The position numbers and the translations under genes were made by a program. The notes below the pieces were generated by a model, which was given only the letters and a program-made list of their open reading frames with translations, made no database searches and was not told the origin of the DNA. From an uncultured Faecalibacterium sp. (GTDB lineage Bacteria; Bacillota; Clostridia; Oscillospirales; Ruminococcaceae): a DNA stretch of 51,345 nucleotides. The DNA lies in assembly GCA_934511465.1 (NCBI GenBank), contig CAKSWG010000013.1, positions 1 to 51,345 on the forward strand, given 5' to 3'. Below are positions 8,521 to 17,110 of the stretch, in pieces. Every line of letters begins with the position of its first letter. Within the stretch, counting starts at the first letter, position 1.

Positions 8521-9188
8521 ACTTCGCCCTCCGCGCTGCCGCTCTGGGTCTGTACGGCCCAAATGGCCAGCTGGGTGCGGTCACGCAGGTCCAGCTTGCG
8601 CAGGATGCTGCTGATATAATTGCGCACCGTGCCCTCGGAGAGGAACAGCCGCCCGGCGATCTCCTTGTTGGAAAGGCCGCAGCCCACCTCGCGGATCACC
8701 TGCCGTTCCATCTTGGTCAGCTCCCCTGCTTCCCGCTTGTTCACCCGCACCTGCGCGCCGCTCTGGGCCATGCGGGAGAACATCTGCAATACCTTGGAGG
8801 CCACGTCCGGCGCAATGATGGAGCCGCCGCGTGCGGCTTCGCGCACGGCGTTGGTGAGCCCGTCCACCGAGATGCCCTTGAGCAGGTAGCCGGAAGCGCC
8901 GTAGCGCAGCGCGTCGAACACGTAATCGTCGTCGTCAAAGGTGGTAAGGATGATCACCTTGATCTGCGGGAACTCCTGCTTGATGCGGCGGGTGCACTCC
9001 ACGCCATCCATTTCCGGCATCCGGATGTCCAGCAGCACCACGTCGGGCTGCTTTTCCTCCACCAGTTCCAGTGCTTCGCGGCCATTGGCTGCGGTGGCCA
9101 CCATTTCAATGTCCTCCTGCTTGCCGATCACAAAGCTCAGGCTTTGGCGGATCAGTTCCTGATCGTCTGCCAGCAAAACCTTTATCAT
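8517..9188 (-). CDS. NarL/LuxR-family response regulator
   Basis: 223 residues. The receiver domain (1-120) has the acidic pair D8-D9, the phosphoacceptor D54 in VLLDIRMPEMDG, the Thr of ILTT and the Lys of YLLKG. A C-terminal LuxR-type helix-turn-helix (about 157-212) reads LTKMERQVIREVGCGLSNKE then IAGRLFLSEGTVRNYISSIL. AGGAGG precedes the start. It is encoded 22 bases after the kinase and overlaps the next gene by four bases, so it is the kinase's cognate DNA-binding partner. The inverted repeats upstream of dctP are plausible targets (inference). Confidence 0.95.
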   Translation of the reverse strand: MIKVLLADDQELIRQSLSFVIGKQEDIEMVATAANGREALELVEEKQPDVVLLDIRMPEMDGVECTRRIKQEFPQIKVIILTTFDDDDYVFDALRYGASGYLLKGISVDGLTNAVREAARGGSIIAPDVASKVLQMFSRMAQSGAQVRVNKREAGELTKMERQVIREVGCGLSNKEIAGRLFLSEGTVRNYISSILRKLDLRDRTQLAIWAVQTQSGSAEGEV

Positions 9189-9210
9189 ACCCGTTTCCTC
9201 CTGTTCCGGC

Positions 9211-10515
9211 CTAGCCGTTCTTCTTGCGCAGCGGGATGCTTACCCGGATGCAGAAACCGTCCGTGCTCTCATAGGCAAAGCTGCCGCCCAGCATATCCAT
9301 GCGCTCCCGCATGTGCTGCAAGCCAAAGCCGGGCGCCACGCTCTTGCAGCCAATGCCGTTGTCCTGCACTTCCACCGCCAGCACGCCGTCCTGCACGTGG
9401 CAGCGCACCTGTACCCGGGACGCATGGCCGTGGCGGATGGCGTTGGTGATGCCTTCCTGCACAGTGCGGTACACCGCGTCCTCTTCGTCCTGCGAAAGGG
9501 CCAGCCCCTCCAAGTTTTCTTCCAGCTGGATCTGCGCACCGCTGCTCTGGGCCATGCTGGTGCACATCTTGCGCAGCGCGCCGGGCAGGCTCTCGTTTTC
9601 CAGCGAGTCGGGGCGCAGCGCCTTCACCGACCGGCGCACATCGTTCATGCCGTTGCGGGCCGTGTCCGCGATGAGCTGCATCTGGTGGCGGGCCATCTCG
9701 GGCGAGTCGTCCATCATCTGGATGCAGGCGTCCGCACCGGCGGTGATGCCGGTGAGCACGTGGCCCAGCGTATCGTGGATCTCGCGCGCAAGGCGGTTGC
9801 GCTCCTGCACCTGCGCGGTGTGGGCGCTCTCCTCGGCGTAGATGCGCAGCTGCTCGTTGGCTTCTTCCAATTTCTGGTTCAGCTCCAGAACTTCCAGCTT
9901 TTCGCCGGTCTGCTGGCTGATGAACAGCACCATGTACAGGATGAACAAGATCATTTCCAGCGCGGAAAGGCTCTCGATCACCAGTTGCAGCACACTGCGG
10001 GTGTGCAGGCTGTAAAAGGCCAGATATTGTTTGAGCGTCACCGCATGCAAAGCGCTGGTGGCGGCGTCCATGTTGCACAAAAGGTACACCACGATCATGG
10101 CCGCAAGGAAGTTGCGCTGCCGCCGGGAGCGCGGGTCCTCCACCATATCCACGATGGCAAACAGCGCAATTTTATCGCAGTTCTGCTGGAACATCAGCGC
10201 CGCAAGGCTGTACAGCACTCCCTCCAGCAAAAAGAACTGCCAGCTGCTGCGGGAAAACGCAGCGGCCTGCTGCTGGCGAGACCACTTGCTCAAAAAGTTG
10301 CCCGCACCGGCCAGCACCACCGCCAGCGTCAGCACGCCGGGCCGGTAGGGCACCCATTGCAGTGCTGCCAGCAGCGCGCTTGCGCTGCCGCTTTGCACCG
10401 CATACATGGGCGTGACCAGCTGCAACACAAAGATGAACAGCATCAGGAACACCGTTAAAATTTCAATGGCATGGTACAGCGCCCGGATGATGGGCGCAAG
10501 CCCTTCACTTTTCAT
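9211..10515 (-). CDS. Sensor histidine kinase, HisKA_3 (NarX/DesK-like)
   Basis: 434 residues. About five hydrophobic helices fill residues 15-200; a coiled-coil linker (about 203-240) leads to the HisKA_3 box RNRLAREIHDTLGHVLTGI with phospho-acceptor His247. The ATPase domain has an N-box (EGITNAIRHG, Asn358), DNGIG (385-389) and GFGLQHMRERM. There is no large extracellular domain, so it probably senses through its membrane part or through the binding proteins encoded on either side. It overlaps the upstream binding-protein gene by four bases and has GGAGGG before its ATG. Confidence 0.95.
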   Translation of the reverse strand: MKSEGLAPIIRALYHAIEILTVFLMLFIFVLQLVTPMYAVQSGSASALLAALQWVPYRPGVLTLAVVLAGAGNFLSKWSRQQQAAAFSRSSWQFFLLEGVLYSLAALMFQQNCDKIALFAIVDMVEDPRSRRQRNFLAAMIVVYLLCNMDAATSALHAVTLKQYLAFYSLHTRSVLQLVIESLSALEMILFILYMVLFISQQTGEKLEVLELNQKLEEANEQLRIYAEESAHTAQVQERNRLAREIHDTLGHVLTGITAGADACIQMMDDSPEMARHQMQLIADTARNGMNDVRRSVKALRPDSLENESLPGALRKMCTSMAQSSGAQIQLEENLEGLALSQDEEDAVYRTVQEGITNAIRHGHASRVQVRCHVQDGVLAVEVQDNGIGCKSVAPGFGLQHMRERMDMLGGSFAYESTDGFCIRVSIPLRKKNG

Positions 10516-11483
10516 TGCCAGCCCTCCGTACCATAACGCGGGATATCCTCCTCGGTGATCTGTGTTACCGGCATGACGATGTTGGTGAGGTAGGGCTCGC
10601 CATCCAGAATTTCATATACCACCTTTGCGGCCATCCGCCCGATGCGCAGCGGCGACTGGGCCGCAGTGGCCGTCATGAGCCCTTCCGCGATCAGGGCTTT
10701 GGCGTCCGGCGAGCCGTCCACGCTGTAGACCCGGGTGGTCTCCAGCTGGCCGTACTCTTCCAGCGCCGCCATGGCGCCCAGCGCGGCCTGCTCGTTCACC
10801 GCCATGACCACATCGATCTGCGGGAAGGTGTTCAGCAGCTGTTCCATGGCGTGCATGGAGCGGTCCAGCTGGCCGCCGCAGTCCCGCAGTTCCAGAATGT
10901 GGTAGTCGTTGCCGCTGCGGCTCAAGGTCTGGCAGAAGCCGGACAGCCGGTCCCAGCTGGAAAAGGAATCCGAGTTGGAGAGCAGCACGATGTTGGCACT
11001 TTTGGTCTGGCTGATCAGGTGGCGGGCATCCAGCAGGCCCGCGCCGTAGTTGTTGGAGGTGATGGTGCAGGTGACGAGCGCCTGCTCATCCTCGTCCATT
11101 TTGGAGTCGATCAAAATGACCGGCACGTCCTTTTCCTTCGCCTTGCGCAGGGCAGGCTTGACCCCCTCGTAATCCACCGGGTTCACGATAAGCAGCTGGA
11201 TGCCCTGCTCCAGCATATCTTCAATTTCCTGATTCTGGCGCTGCTGGTCCTGCCCCGGGTCGCGCACCAGCAGCAGGTCGCCGCTGCTGCGCACCTGCAT
11301 CTTGATCTCATCGTTGATGGTCTCATAAAACGGGTCGCTGAGGGTGGTGTAAGTGGCGCCGATCATCCGTGCCCCGCCGGGCAGGCGCACCCTGCTGACG
11401 AACCAGCCTTGCAGTGCCAGTGCCGCCAGCGCCGCCGTCAGCAGCAGCAACAAGCCCTTTCCGATCTGCCGCAACGTTTTCAT
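10512..11483 (-). CDS. Periplasmic sugar-binding-type protein (Peripla_BP_4/RbsB-like), first gene of the sensory operon
   Basis: 323 residues. An N-terminal hydrophobic segment (GKGLLLLLTAALAALALQGW) without a lipobox serves as signal or anchor. The body is a type I periplasmic-binding fold: ARMIGATYTTLSDPFYETIN, LEQGIQLLIVNPVDYEGVKP, VPVILIDSKMDE, TITSNNYGAGLLDARHL, and VVMAVNEQAALGAMAALEEY with VYSVDGSPDAKALI. These match sugar or autoinducer-2 binding proteins. Leading a kinase/regulator operon with no transporter, it probably acts as an extracytoplasmic ligand receptor for the kinase, as in three-component sugar-sensing systems. Promoter at 11536-11564. Confidence 0.88.
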   Translation of the reverse strand: MKTLRQIGKGLLLLLTAALAALALQGWFVSRVRLPGGARMIGATYTTLSDPFYETINDEIKMQVRSSGDLLLVRDPGQDQQRQNQEIEDMLEQGIQLLIVNPVDYEGVKPALRKAKEKDVPVILIDSKMDEDEQALVTCTITSNNYGAGLLDARHLISQTKSANIVLLSNSDSFSSWDRLSGFCQTLSRSGNDYHILELRDCGGQLDRSMHAMEQLLNTFPQIDVVMAVNEQAALGAMAALEEYGQLETTRVYSVDGSPDAKALIAEGLMTATAAQSPLRIGRMAAKVVYEILDGEPYLTNIVMPVTQITEEDIPRYGTEGWQ

Positions 11484-11535
11484 CTGCCCTTCCCCCCTGA
11501 CCTGTCAGCAAAGTTTCTTAGTTTATACTGTGTTT

Positions 11536-11564
11536 ATTATAGCCGCTTTGCCGGTGCGGAACAA
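11536..11564 (-). promoter_or_regulatory. Promoter of the sensory operon
   Basis: A perfect TATAAT (11536-11541) stands 17 bases after TTGTTC (11559-11564) on the minus strand. The start site would be about 46 bases before the ATG at 11483. Confidence 0.7.
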
Positions 11565-11585
11565 GTGCCGGTTTTGGGTCCGGTG

Positions 11586-11630
11586 CAAAAAAAACACCCC
11601 GGCTCGCAGCGCTTGGCTGCAAACCGGGGC
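11586..11630 (-). terminator. Terminator of rqcH
   Basis: Stem CCCCGG/CCGGGG with a nested GCAGC/GCTGC helix, followed on the minus strand by eight Ts (11587-11594). It lies 16 bases past the rqcH stop. Confidence 0.88.
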
Positions 11631-11645
11631 GTAGCCGTAACGGGT

Positions 11646-13400
11646 CTACTTCTTTTTCAGCTGGTCGGCAAGGCCGTCGCGGGGGGTGACGTAGACGGTG
11701 GTGTACACCTCGTACAACACCATGCCGGGCTTGGCGCCGCTGGCTTTCCAGATGTTTTTCACCTCGGTGGTGTCCACGGCCACCTTGGCACCGGCACCCG
11801 CCTTGTAGGCGCTGGAATAAATGACGGCCAGCTCCGCGGCTTCCTGCTTTGTGGTATCGGGGATATCCTCGCCCCGGCTCATGACCACCACGTGGCTGCC
11901 GGGGGCCTTCTGCACATGGAACCACAGGTCTTTGCCCCGGGCGGTGTGGAGGGTGAGCTTGTCGTTCTGGGCGTTGTTGCGGCCCACCAGTATCTCAAAG
12001 CCATCGGTGGAGGTAAAGCGCAGAAAATCCGCAGGCTTCTGGCGCTTGTCCCGTTGCTTATAATATTTCAGGTAGCCCTGATTTTTCAGTTCCATGCGGA
12101 TCTCGTTCAGGGCCGCTTCGCCGGAGGCGGACTCCACCTCGTAGAGCACCGTTTCCAGATAGGCGATCTCTTTTTCGCCCTCGGCCAGCAGGTCCACCAG
12201 CATCCGGGCAGCGGTCTGCTTTTTCTTGTAGTTTTTAAAGAAGTTCTGCGCGTTCTGGCTGGGGGTGAAACGCAGGTCCAGCGGGATGGTCACCTCTTTG
12301 CCCTCATCGTACCAGTTGGGCACCGTGATGCTCTTCATGCCCTTTTGGGCCAGATAAAGGTTGGCGGAAAGCAGCTCGCCATACAGGCGCAGCTTTTCGC
12401 TCTTGCCGCTGGCGGCAAGCTCTTCCTGCCGGGCTGCCTGCTTGCGCACCGCGCGGTCGTACATGTTGTGCACGGCCTTGTGCAGTTCCTTGCTCTTGGT
12501 GCGCAGGCGCTCCGCGCGGTCCTTCTCGGCATAGTAGCCTTCCAGCATGGCGTTGAAGGACGGCCATTGCTTTACGGCATATTTCTCGCCGTACTGCTGC
12601 GGACGGAAGAAGGTATACTCGATGGGCTTGCCGCTGGGGTCGGTAACGCTGCAAGGCGTGCCGCCGCCGGCGTGCTCTTCCTTCAGCTCGTCGATGGCGG
12701 CCATCAGGCGGCGCTTCTGTTCCCCGGTCAGCTCGTTGGCGATCAGGTGCTCCCCGTCGAAAGCGCGCCATGCGGCTTCCCGGCAGACCACCGGGCCAAC
12801 ACCGGCCACGGTCTTGTTCAGGGCATCGGCCACGGGCAGATCGCGCTGGCAGGCAGCGGCCACGATGGACGCACTGCTCACCAGCAGAAAATCCGGCCTT
12901 GCGGGCTTGGGGGGCGTAGTGTAGGGCAGGCCCGGCAGCAGCTGGCGCACATCGCTGTCCTCAAAATCCACCCGCTTGAGTGCATCGATGATCTTGCCAT
13001 CCTGCACCAGCACCAGATTGGAGTAACGGCCCATCAGCTCGGCACACAGGGTGTTGCGCACAAGGTCGCCCATCTCGTTGGTGCACTGAAAATCAAAGTA
13101 GACGATGCGGTCGCCCGGCTCCATGTGCACATCCAGCAGCCTGCCGCCGGTCAGGTGCTTGCGCATCAGCATGCAGAAGGAGGGCGGCGTCTCCGGGTTT
13201 TCAAAGCTTTCCTCGGTCAGGCACACGCGGGCGGAACCGCTGCGGGCCGAAAGCAGCAGCGCATAAGTATCCGTGCGGGTGCGCAGGGTGATCACCAGCT
13301 CATCGCGGGTAGGTTCAAACAATTTTGCGATTTTGGCGTCGGTCAGCGTTGCTTTGAGTTCTGCTGCCGTAAGGGCCAGTGTCGCGGCATCCAATGCCAT
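11646..13400 (-). CDS. rqcH: RqcH / NFACT-family ribosome quality control protein (fibronectin-binding protein A homologue)
   Basis: 584 residues, full length for the family. RqcH binds obstructed 50S subunits and recruits tRNA-Ala to add C-terminal alanine tails. The NFACT-N domain fills about 1-270 and includes the Asp97-Arg98 pair (GDRIVYFDF), at the same positions as the functional DR residues reported for Bacillus RqcH. Middle coiled coils span about 275-430. The C-terminal NFACT-R domain has GFEILVGRNNAQND, TARGKDLWFHVQKAPGSHVV and TTKQEAAELAVIYSSAYKAG. GAGG precedes the start. A dispersed palindromic element separates it from the Nif3 gene upstream. Confidence 0.95.
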   Translation of the reverse strand: MALDAATLALTAAELKATLTDAKIAKLFEPTRDELVITLRTRTDTYALLLSARSGSARVCLTEESFENPETPPSFCMLMRKHLTGGRLLDVHMEPGDRIVYFDFQCTNEMGDLVRNTLCAELMGRYSNLVLVQDGKIIDALKRVDFEDSDVRQLLPGLPYTTPPKPARPDFLLVSSASIVAAACQRDLPVADALNKTVAGVGPVVCREAAWRAFDGEHLIANELTGEQKRRLMAAIDELKEEHAGGGTPCSVTDPSGKPIEYTFFRPQQYGEKYAVKQWPSFNAMLEGYYAEKDRAERLRTKSKELHKAVHNMYDRAVRKQAARQEELAASGKSEKLRLYGELLSANLYLAQKGMKSITVPNWYDEGKEVTIPLDLRFTPSQNAQNFFKNYKKKQTAARMLVDLLAEGEKEIAYLETVLYEVESASGEAALNEIRMELKNQGYLKYYKQRDKRQKPADFLRFTSTDGFEILVGRNNAQNDKLTLHTARGKDLWFHVQKAPGSHVVVMSRGEDIPDTTKQEAAELAVIYSSAYKAGAGAKVAVDTTEVKNIWKASGAKPGMVLYEVYTTVYVTPRDGLADQLKKK

Positions 13401-13423
13401 AAATGTTACCTCGTTTTATCTAT

Positions 13424-13543
13424 AACCCTCTCAGTCGCCTGCGGCGACAGCTCCCCCGAGGGGGGAGCTTTTCTGCCCGGGCGCGCCATAAAACCTCCCC
13501 CTTTCGGGGGAGGTGGCATTGCGCAGCAATGACGGAGAGGGTT
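13424..13543. repeat. Dispersed palindromic element, copy A
   Basis: A 120-base unit bounded by AACCCTCTC and its complement GAGAGGGTT. It contains four hairpins: GTCGCCTGCGGCGAC, AGCTCCCCC/GGGGGGAGCT, ACCTCCCCC/GGGGGAGGT and CATTGCGCAGCAATG. Related in reverse orientation to copy B (33952-34066) and more distantly to copy C (26257-26380). It sits between the nif3-like gene and rqcH. Confidence 0.9.
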
Positions 13544-13549
13544 CTTTCT

Positions 13550-14326
13550 TTATAAATAAGTATACGGGTCCCGGTTTTCAGTGCTCACCAGCACCTCCAG
13601 CTGCGGCAGGGCAGTGCGCAGCTTTGCCGCCACAGCGGCTGTGGCCGGGAACTCGGTGGCGTAGTGGCCCGCAGCAATGAGTGAAAGGCCCAACCGCTTT
13701 GCGTCGATGGCATGATGATGGTTGGCTTCGCCGGTCAGCAGGCAGTCGGCCCCCATGGCGAGGGCATCGGCAAACAGGCTGCCGCCCGCGCCGCTGATCA
13801 CGGCCAGCCGCTTTACCGGTCGGCCTGTATCCGCAAACTTCACCTGCACCGCCGGGCCGTCCGCAGGTGCATTGCACCGCTTGCCAAGCTCCTGCTGTGC
13901 CTTGCGGGCAAGTTCCGGCACGGTGATCTCTTCCACCGTGCCCACGCGGCCGCAGCCCTCGGCAAAGGTTTCCATGTCCTTCATGCCGAAGATGCCCGCC
14001 AGCACCTCGTTCACGCCGCCCTCTGCGGCGTCCAGATTGGTGTGCATGCAGACGGCAGAAATGCCCGCCCGCACCAGCTGGAACGGCACATCCTGCGGGC
14101 CGATCTTCTTGAGCGGATCAAAAATGACCGGGTGATGGGAAACGATCATCTCACACTGCTTTGCGGCGGCTTCCCGCACCACCTCGGGGGTGATGTCCAG
14201 TGCCGTCAGCACCCGGTGCACCGCGCCGCCGCAGTCCACCAGCAGGCCGGGATTGTCCCAGCTTTCAGCCAGTTCCAGCGGCGCGATGGCCTGCATTGCT
14301 TCGTATACCTGCCGTACTGTTATCAT
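13550..14326 (-). CDS. Nif3-like dinuclear metal centre protein
   Basis: 258 residues, the short-form length of the Nif3/YqfO family. Metal-ligand motifs are MIVSHHPVIF (the HH pair), MHTNLDAAEGGVN (His and Asp), TGEANHHHA and AGHYATEF with a late His/Glu. The family forms toroidal hexamers; the biochemical role is not settled. The start at 14326 overlaps the trmK stop by four bases (ATGA), a coupling also found in other Firmicutes where trmK and the nif3-like gene are adjacent. The longer open frame upstream is out-of-frame trmK sequence. Confidence 0.93.
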   Translation of the reverse strand: MITVRQVYEAMQAIAPLELAESWDNPGLLVDCGGAVHRVLTALDITPEVVREAAAKQCEMIVSHHPVIFDPLKKIGPQDVPFQLVRAGISAVCMHTNLDAAEGGVNEVLAGIFGMKDMETFAEGCGRVGTVEEITVPELARKAQQELGKRCNAPADGPAVQVKFADTGRPVKRLAVISGAGGSLFADALAMGADCLLTGEANHHHAIDAKRLGLSLIAAGHYATEFPATAAVAAKLRTALPQLEVLVSTENRDPYTYL

Positions 14327-14988
14327 CGCTCTTTCCCCTCTTTTAAAATTGCATCGATCTCGGCGGCAAGTTCGCTGCCATCCGGCACACCAAGGCGCAT
14401 GCGCGGCAGCTTTGCCTTCTGCCAGTCGGCGTAGCCTTTCCCCTCGGGCCATGCACCGGTGCCGCCGAACAGGCACTCGGCGAAGGTGGGCGCGTACACC
14501 TTGCCGGTGTACTCTGCCGCCATCACCGCATACCAGCGGCCCGCCGCCTGCACCGGACGATCCGCCGCAAAGCGGAAGCCGTGCTCCCACAGCCAGCGGC
14601 GCAGTGCATCGTGGCGGGTGGCCGGGATCATGACGATGCGCGGCCCGCCCACGGTGAACACCCACGGGGCTTTCTCCAGAATTTCCCAAGTGGTCTGGGC
14701 GGAAACGCCCGCCAGCACGATGCTGCCCACCTCGTTCTCCGCAAGCACAGAAAGACCGTCGCCAAGCCGAAGCTCAGCGCGGTCTTTACAGCCTGCATGT
14801 TCCAGCGTCTGTGCTGCCTTTGCCAGCGGGCCGGGCCGCAGGTCGGCACCGATCACCTTCGGGTACCGGCCCGAAGCTGCCAGCACCGCCGTCAGCTTGC
14901 CGTGGTCGCAGCCGATGTCCGCCACCGGCTCTCCCGGCCGCACAAGCTCTGCGGCGGCAGCCAGACGCGCATCCAGTGTGGGCAGCAA
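14323..14988 (-). CDS. trmK: tRNA (adenine(22)-N1)-methyltransferase TrmK
   Basis: 221 residues. It uses S-adenosylmethionine to methylate A22 of tRNAs. The Rossmann SAM site is VADIGCDHGKL (23-33), followed by VIGADLRPGPL and the family motif LRLGDGLSVL. The TTG start at 14988 directly follows the DUF1858 stop (TAAGTTG) with AAGAAGG just upstream, so translation should be coupled. The next gene overlaps by four bases. Confidence 0.92.
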   Translation of the reverse strand: MLPTLDARLAAAAELVRPGEPVADIGCDHGKLTAVLAASGRYPKVIGADLRPGPLAKAAQTLEHAGCKDRAELRLGDGLSVLAENEVGSIVLAGVSAQTTWEILEKAPWVFTVGGPRIVMIPATRHDALRRWLWEHGFRFAADRPVQAAGRWYAVMAAEYTGKVYAPTFAECLFGGTGAWPEGKGYADWQKAKLPRMRLGVPDGSELAAEIDAILKEGKER

Positions 14989-14989
14989 C

Positions 14990-15244
14990 TTATGCCTTCT
15001 TTGCTGCCAGATGCTCGTTCAGCTTCTCGATCAGCTCATCGCAGTCCACGCCGTGCACCGCGCAGGCCTCCTCGATGCTCTCGCCGCGGGACGCAGGGCA
15101 GCCCAGACAGTGCATGCCGATCTCCATGAAGTAGGGAGCGGTGGTCTGGTCCATATCCAGAATGTCGCCGATGATGGTATCGCGGGTCACCTGCTTTGCG
15201 TCCTTGTGTTCTTCCTTTTTGAGCATATTGAAAATATCAAACAT
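14990..15244 (-). CDS. DUF1858 domain protein
   Basis: 84 residues. After a short charged start (MFDIFNMLKKEEHKDAKQ) the DUF1858 domain runs from residue 18: DTIIGDILDMD, then the signature MHCLGCPASRGESIEEAC with its CxxC pair, then VDCDELIEKLNEHL. Members are small helical proteins often linked to redox or hybrid-cluster enzymes; the exact role is unknown. It is the first gene of the DUF1858-trmK-nif3 unit, with a promoter at 15301-15330 and GAAAGGAAA before the ATG. Confidence 0.9.
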   Translation of the reverse strand: MFDIFNMLKKEEHKDAKQVTRDTIIGDILDMDQTTAPYFMEIGMHCLGCPASRGESIEEACAVHGVDCDELIEKLNEHLAAKKA

Positions 15245-15300
15245 GATGTTTTTTCCTTTCTGTTTGGGGGCATTGACAGCAAACCCTGCTGTTCCTCTAT

Positions 15301-15330
15301 AATATACCCCAACTGGGCACTATTTTGCAA
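15301..15330 (-). promoter_or_regulatory. Promoter of the DUF1858-trmK-nif3 operon
   Basis: TTGCAA (15325-15330) and TATATT (15301-15306) are 18 bases apart on the minus strand, about 60 bases before the ATG. Confidence 0.55.
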
Positions 15331-15403
15331 GAGCCTTGCGGAAAATCCGCTTTCCTTAAAACCATCTCCGTCACGCCTGACGGCGAGCCCGTGGGAGAGC
15401 AAT

Positions 15404-16282
15404 TTACTCTTCCGCCTGATAGTCCTTTTCCAGCGAGAAGCCGCGCCCGCTCACCTCCGTTACATGGCTCACGATCATAAAGCAGGTGGGGTCGATGGCA
15501 TGGGCCAGCTTTTCCAGCTTCGGCAGCTGGCGGTTGCTCACGATGCTCAGCAGCACCTGCTCCGGCTCGTGGCTGTAGCCGCCCTCGCCGTGCAGCACGG
15601 TCACGCCCCGGTCCAGCTGGGTGAAGATCGCTTCCCGGATGTCATCGGCGTGCTGGCTGATGATCTTTACCTCGGTGCGGGTGGTGCCGAAGAGGAGCAC
15701 CTTGTCCAGCACCACCGTATACACGATCACCATCACGATGCCGTACAGACACTGCTGCAGCGGGCTGAACGCCGCCTGCAGGCAGAGGATGAGCATATCG
15801 AACACCAGCATACTGGCCGACACCGGGATGTGGAAATATTTGTTCAGCACCAGCGGAGGGATGTCCATGCCGCCGGTGGATGCGCCTGCCCGGATGGTGA
15901 TGCCCAGCGAAATGCCCACACCAAAGCCTGCAAAGATGGTGTTGAGCACCAGATCATCGGTGAGCACAAAGTCCGCGAACACCCGCTCCCACAGGGCCAG
16001 AAACAGGGGGCTCAGAATGGTGCTGGCAACGGTGGTGACCGCAAAGCGTCTGCCCAGCACGGCCCAGCCCACCGCAAGCATGGTCATGTTGATGACGAAC
16101 AGCACACCGGACACCGGCAGTCCCAATGCACGGTTGATGCCCAGTGCGATGCCGGTGGCACCGCCGGTGATCAGGCCTGACGGCACAAGAAACAGCACCA
16201 CCGTCAGCGCATACAGTGCATTGCCCACGATGATGGACAGCGAATTGAATGCGATCTGCTGCTCATATGAAAGCTTTATCAT
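15404..16282 (-). CDS. YitT family membrane protein (DUF161 + DUF2179)
   Basis: 292 residues. Five or six membrane helices (about 12-200) form the YitT/DUF161 part, with motifs GLITGGATGIALGINRALG and GIGISLGITIRAGASTGGMDI-type glycine-rich turns (positions about 30-50 and 115-140). The C-terminal DUF2179 domain (about 215-275) reads ADDIREAIFTQLDRGVTVL and EQVLLSIVSNRQLPKL. YitT proteins are widespread Firmicute membrane proteins of uncertain transport role. GAGGGA precedes the start at 16282. The promoter (16316-16344) overlaps the terminator of the gene upstream. Confidence 0.92.
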   Translation of the reverse strand: MIKLSYEQQIAFNSLSIIVGNALYALTVVLFLVPSGLITGGATGIALGINRALGLPVSGVLFVINMTMLAVGWAVLGRRFAVTTVASTILSPLFLALWERVFADFVLTDDLVLNTIFAGFGVGISLGITIRAGASTGGMDIPPLVLNKYFHIPVSASMLVFDMLILCLQAAFSPLQQCLYGIVMVIVYTVVLDKVLLFGTTRTEVKIISQHADDIREAIFTQLDRGVTVLHGEGGYSHEPEQVLLSIVSNRQLPKLEKLAHAIDPTCFMIVSHVTEVSGRGFSLEKDYQAEE

Positions 16283-16315
16283 CTTTTGTCCCTCATTCTT
16301 GAATTTCTTTCTTCT

Positions 16316-16344
16316 ATGATAACGAAAAATCCCGCATTTATCAA
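16316..16344 (-). promoter_or_regulatory. yitT promoter overlapping a terminator
   Basis: TTGATA (16339-16344) and TATCAT (16316-16321) are exactly 17 bases apart. The -35 lies in the terminator hairpin of the PII-like gene. Confidence 0.65.
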
Positions 16345-16365
16345 GCGTTTCGCCCATAAATGCGG
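16325..16365 (-). terminator. Terminator of the DUF1538/PII-like operon
   Basis: CCGCATTTAT (16332-16341) pairs with ATAAATGCGG (16356-16365). On the minus strand it is followed by GGGATTTTTC. It lies 32 bases past the stop at 16397. Confidence 0.8.
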
Positions 16366-16396
16366 AATAATCCCGGAATAAATTACATTTTGTTGT

Positions 16397-17098
16397 TTAC
16401 TGCGCAGAGGTCTCCTGCACCGGTTCCTCGTCCTCCAGCAGACGCAGACCGGCGGTATCCGTTACCGGCAGTGAGAACACGATTGCACCCGCCTTGGGCC
16501 CGGCACCGTCCATGATGGCTTTCATGATGCGGTTCTTTTCCGGTGTGCGGGCCACGATGAGCACCAGCTCTTTTTCGTTCACCAGCTCCACGCCAAGGAA
16601 CTGGGCTGCGCCCTCCATGCCGGTGCCCTTGGCATGGATCACCGTGCCGCCGCCGGCACCCGCTGCGCGGGCGGCATCCATAATGGCGCCGGTGTGGCCC
16701 TGATTGGCGATCACCAGCAGCAGTTCGTAACGGGTATCCTTCAAGGTGCTCTCCTCCTTCAATGTCAGCGGCTGGTGCTGGGTGAGGAACATCAGCGCCC
16801 TTCTGCCGCCGATGCTGCTCAGCGGCACCGTGAATGCAATGCCGGTGCCCGGCACGTCGATGCGCATTTTGCGGCGCAGGTCTGTCCGGACGGCCTTCCA
16901 TGTATCCTCTGTCACCACCGCCAGCAGCACCGCCTTCTCGGTCTTTTCCAGACCCAGCGTGGCCAGAGTCTCCCGCACCGCTGTGCCGCTGCCCACCGTG
17001 CGCAGGCTCACATCCACGCCGTGCTGCTCATACAGCTGCAAAAAGGCATCGGTGGAGCGGCGGTCGGTGATGGTCACCATCAAAAACAACGAACTCAT
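16397..17098 (-). CDS. PII-like tandem-domain regulator paired with DUF1538 transporter
   Basis: 233 residues in two ferredoxin-like halves. The second half (about 123-215) is closest to PII: YELLLVIANQGHTGAIMDAA, GGGTVIHAKGTGMEG, KELVLIVARTPEKNRIMKAI. The first half (1-105) is more divergent, with SSLFLMVTITDRRSTDAFLQ at its start. PII proteins bind nucleotides and often gate membrane transporters. It lies 12 bases after a DUF1538 membrane protein gene, a pairing that suggests direct control of that protein (inference). The canonical uridylylated Tyr of GlnB is not visible. Confidence 0.82.
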   Translation of the reverse strand: MSSLFLMVTITDRRSTDAFLQLYEQHGVDVSLRTVGSGTAVRETLATLGLEKTEKAVLLAVVTEDTWKAVRTDLRRKMRIDVPGTGIAFTVPLSSIGGRRALMFLTQHQPLTLKEESTLKDTRYELLLVIANQGHTGAIMDAARAAGAGGGTVIHAKGTGMEGAAQFLGVELVNEKELVLIVARTPEKNRIMKAIMDGAGPKAGAIVFSLPVTDTAGLRLLEDEEPVQETSAQ

Positions 17099-17110
17099 GC
17101 CGCGCCCTCC

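Noticed and set aside
14327..14689. N-terminal extension of the Nif3-like frame
   Set aside because: It is out-of-frame trmK sequence; the ATG at 14326 with a 4-base overlap gives the normal family start.
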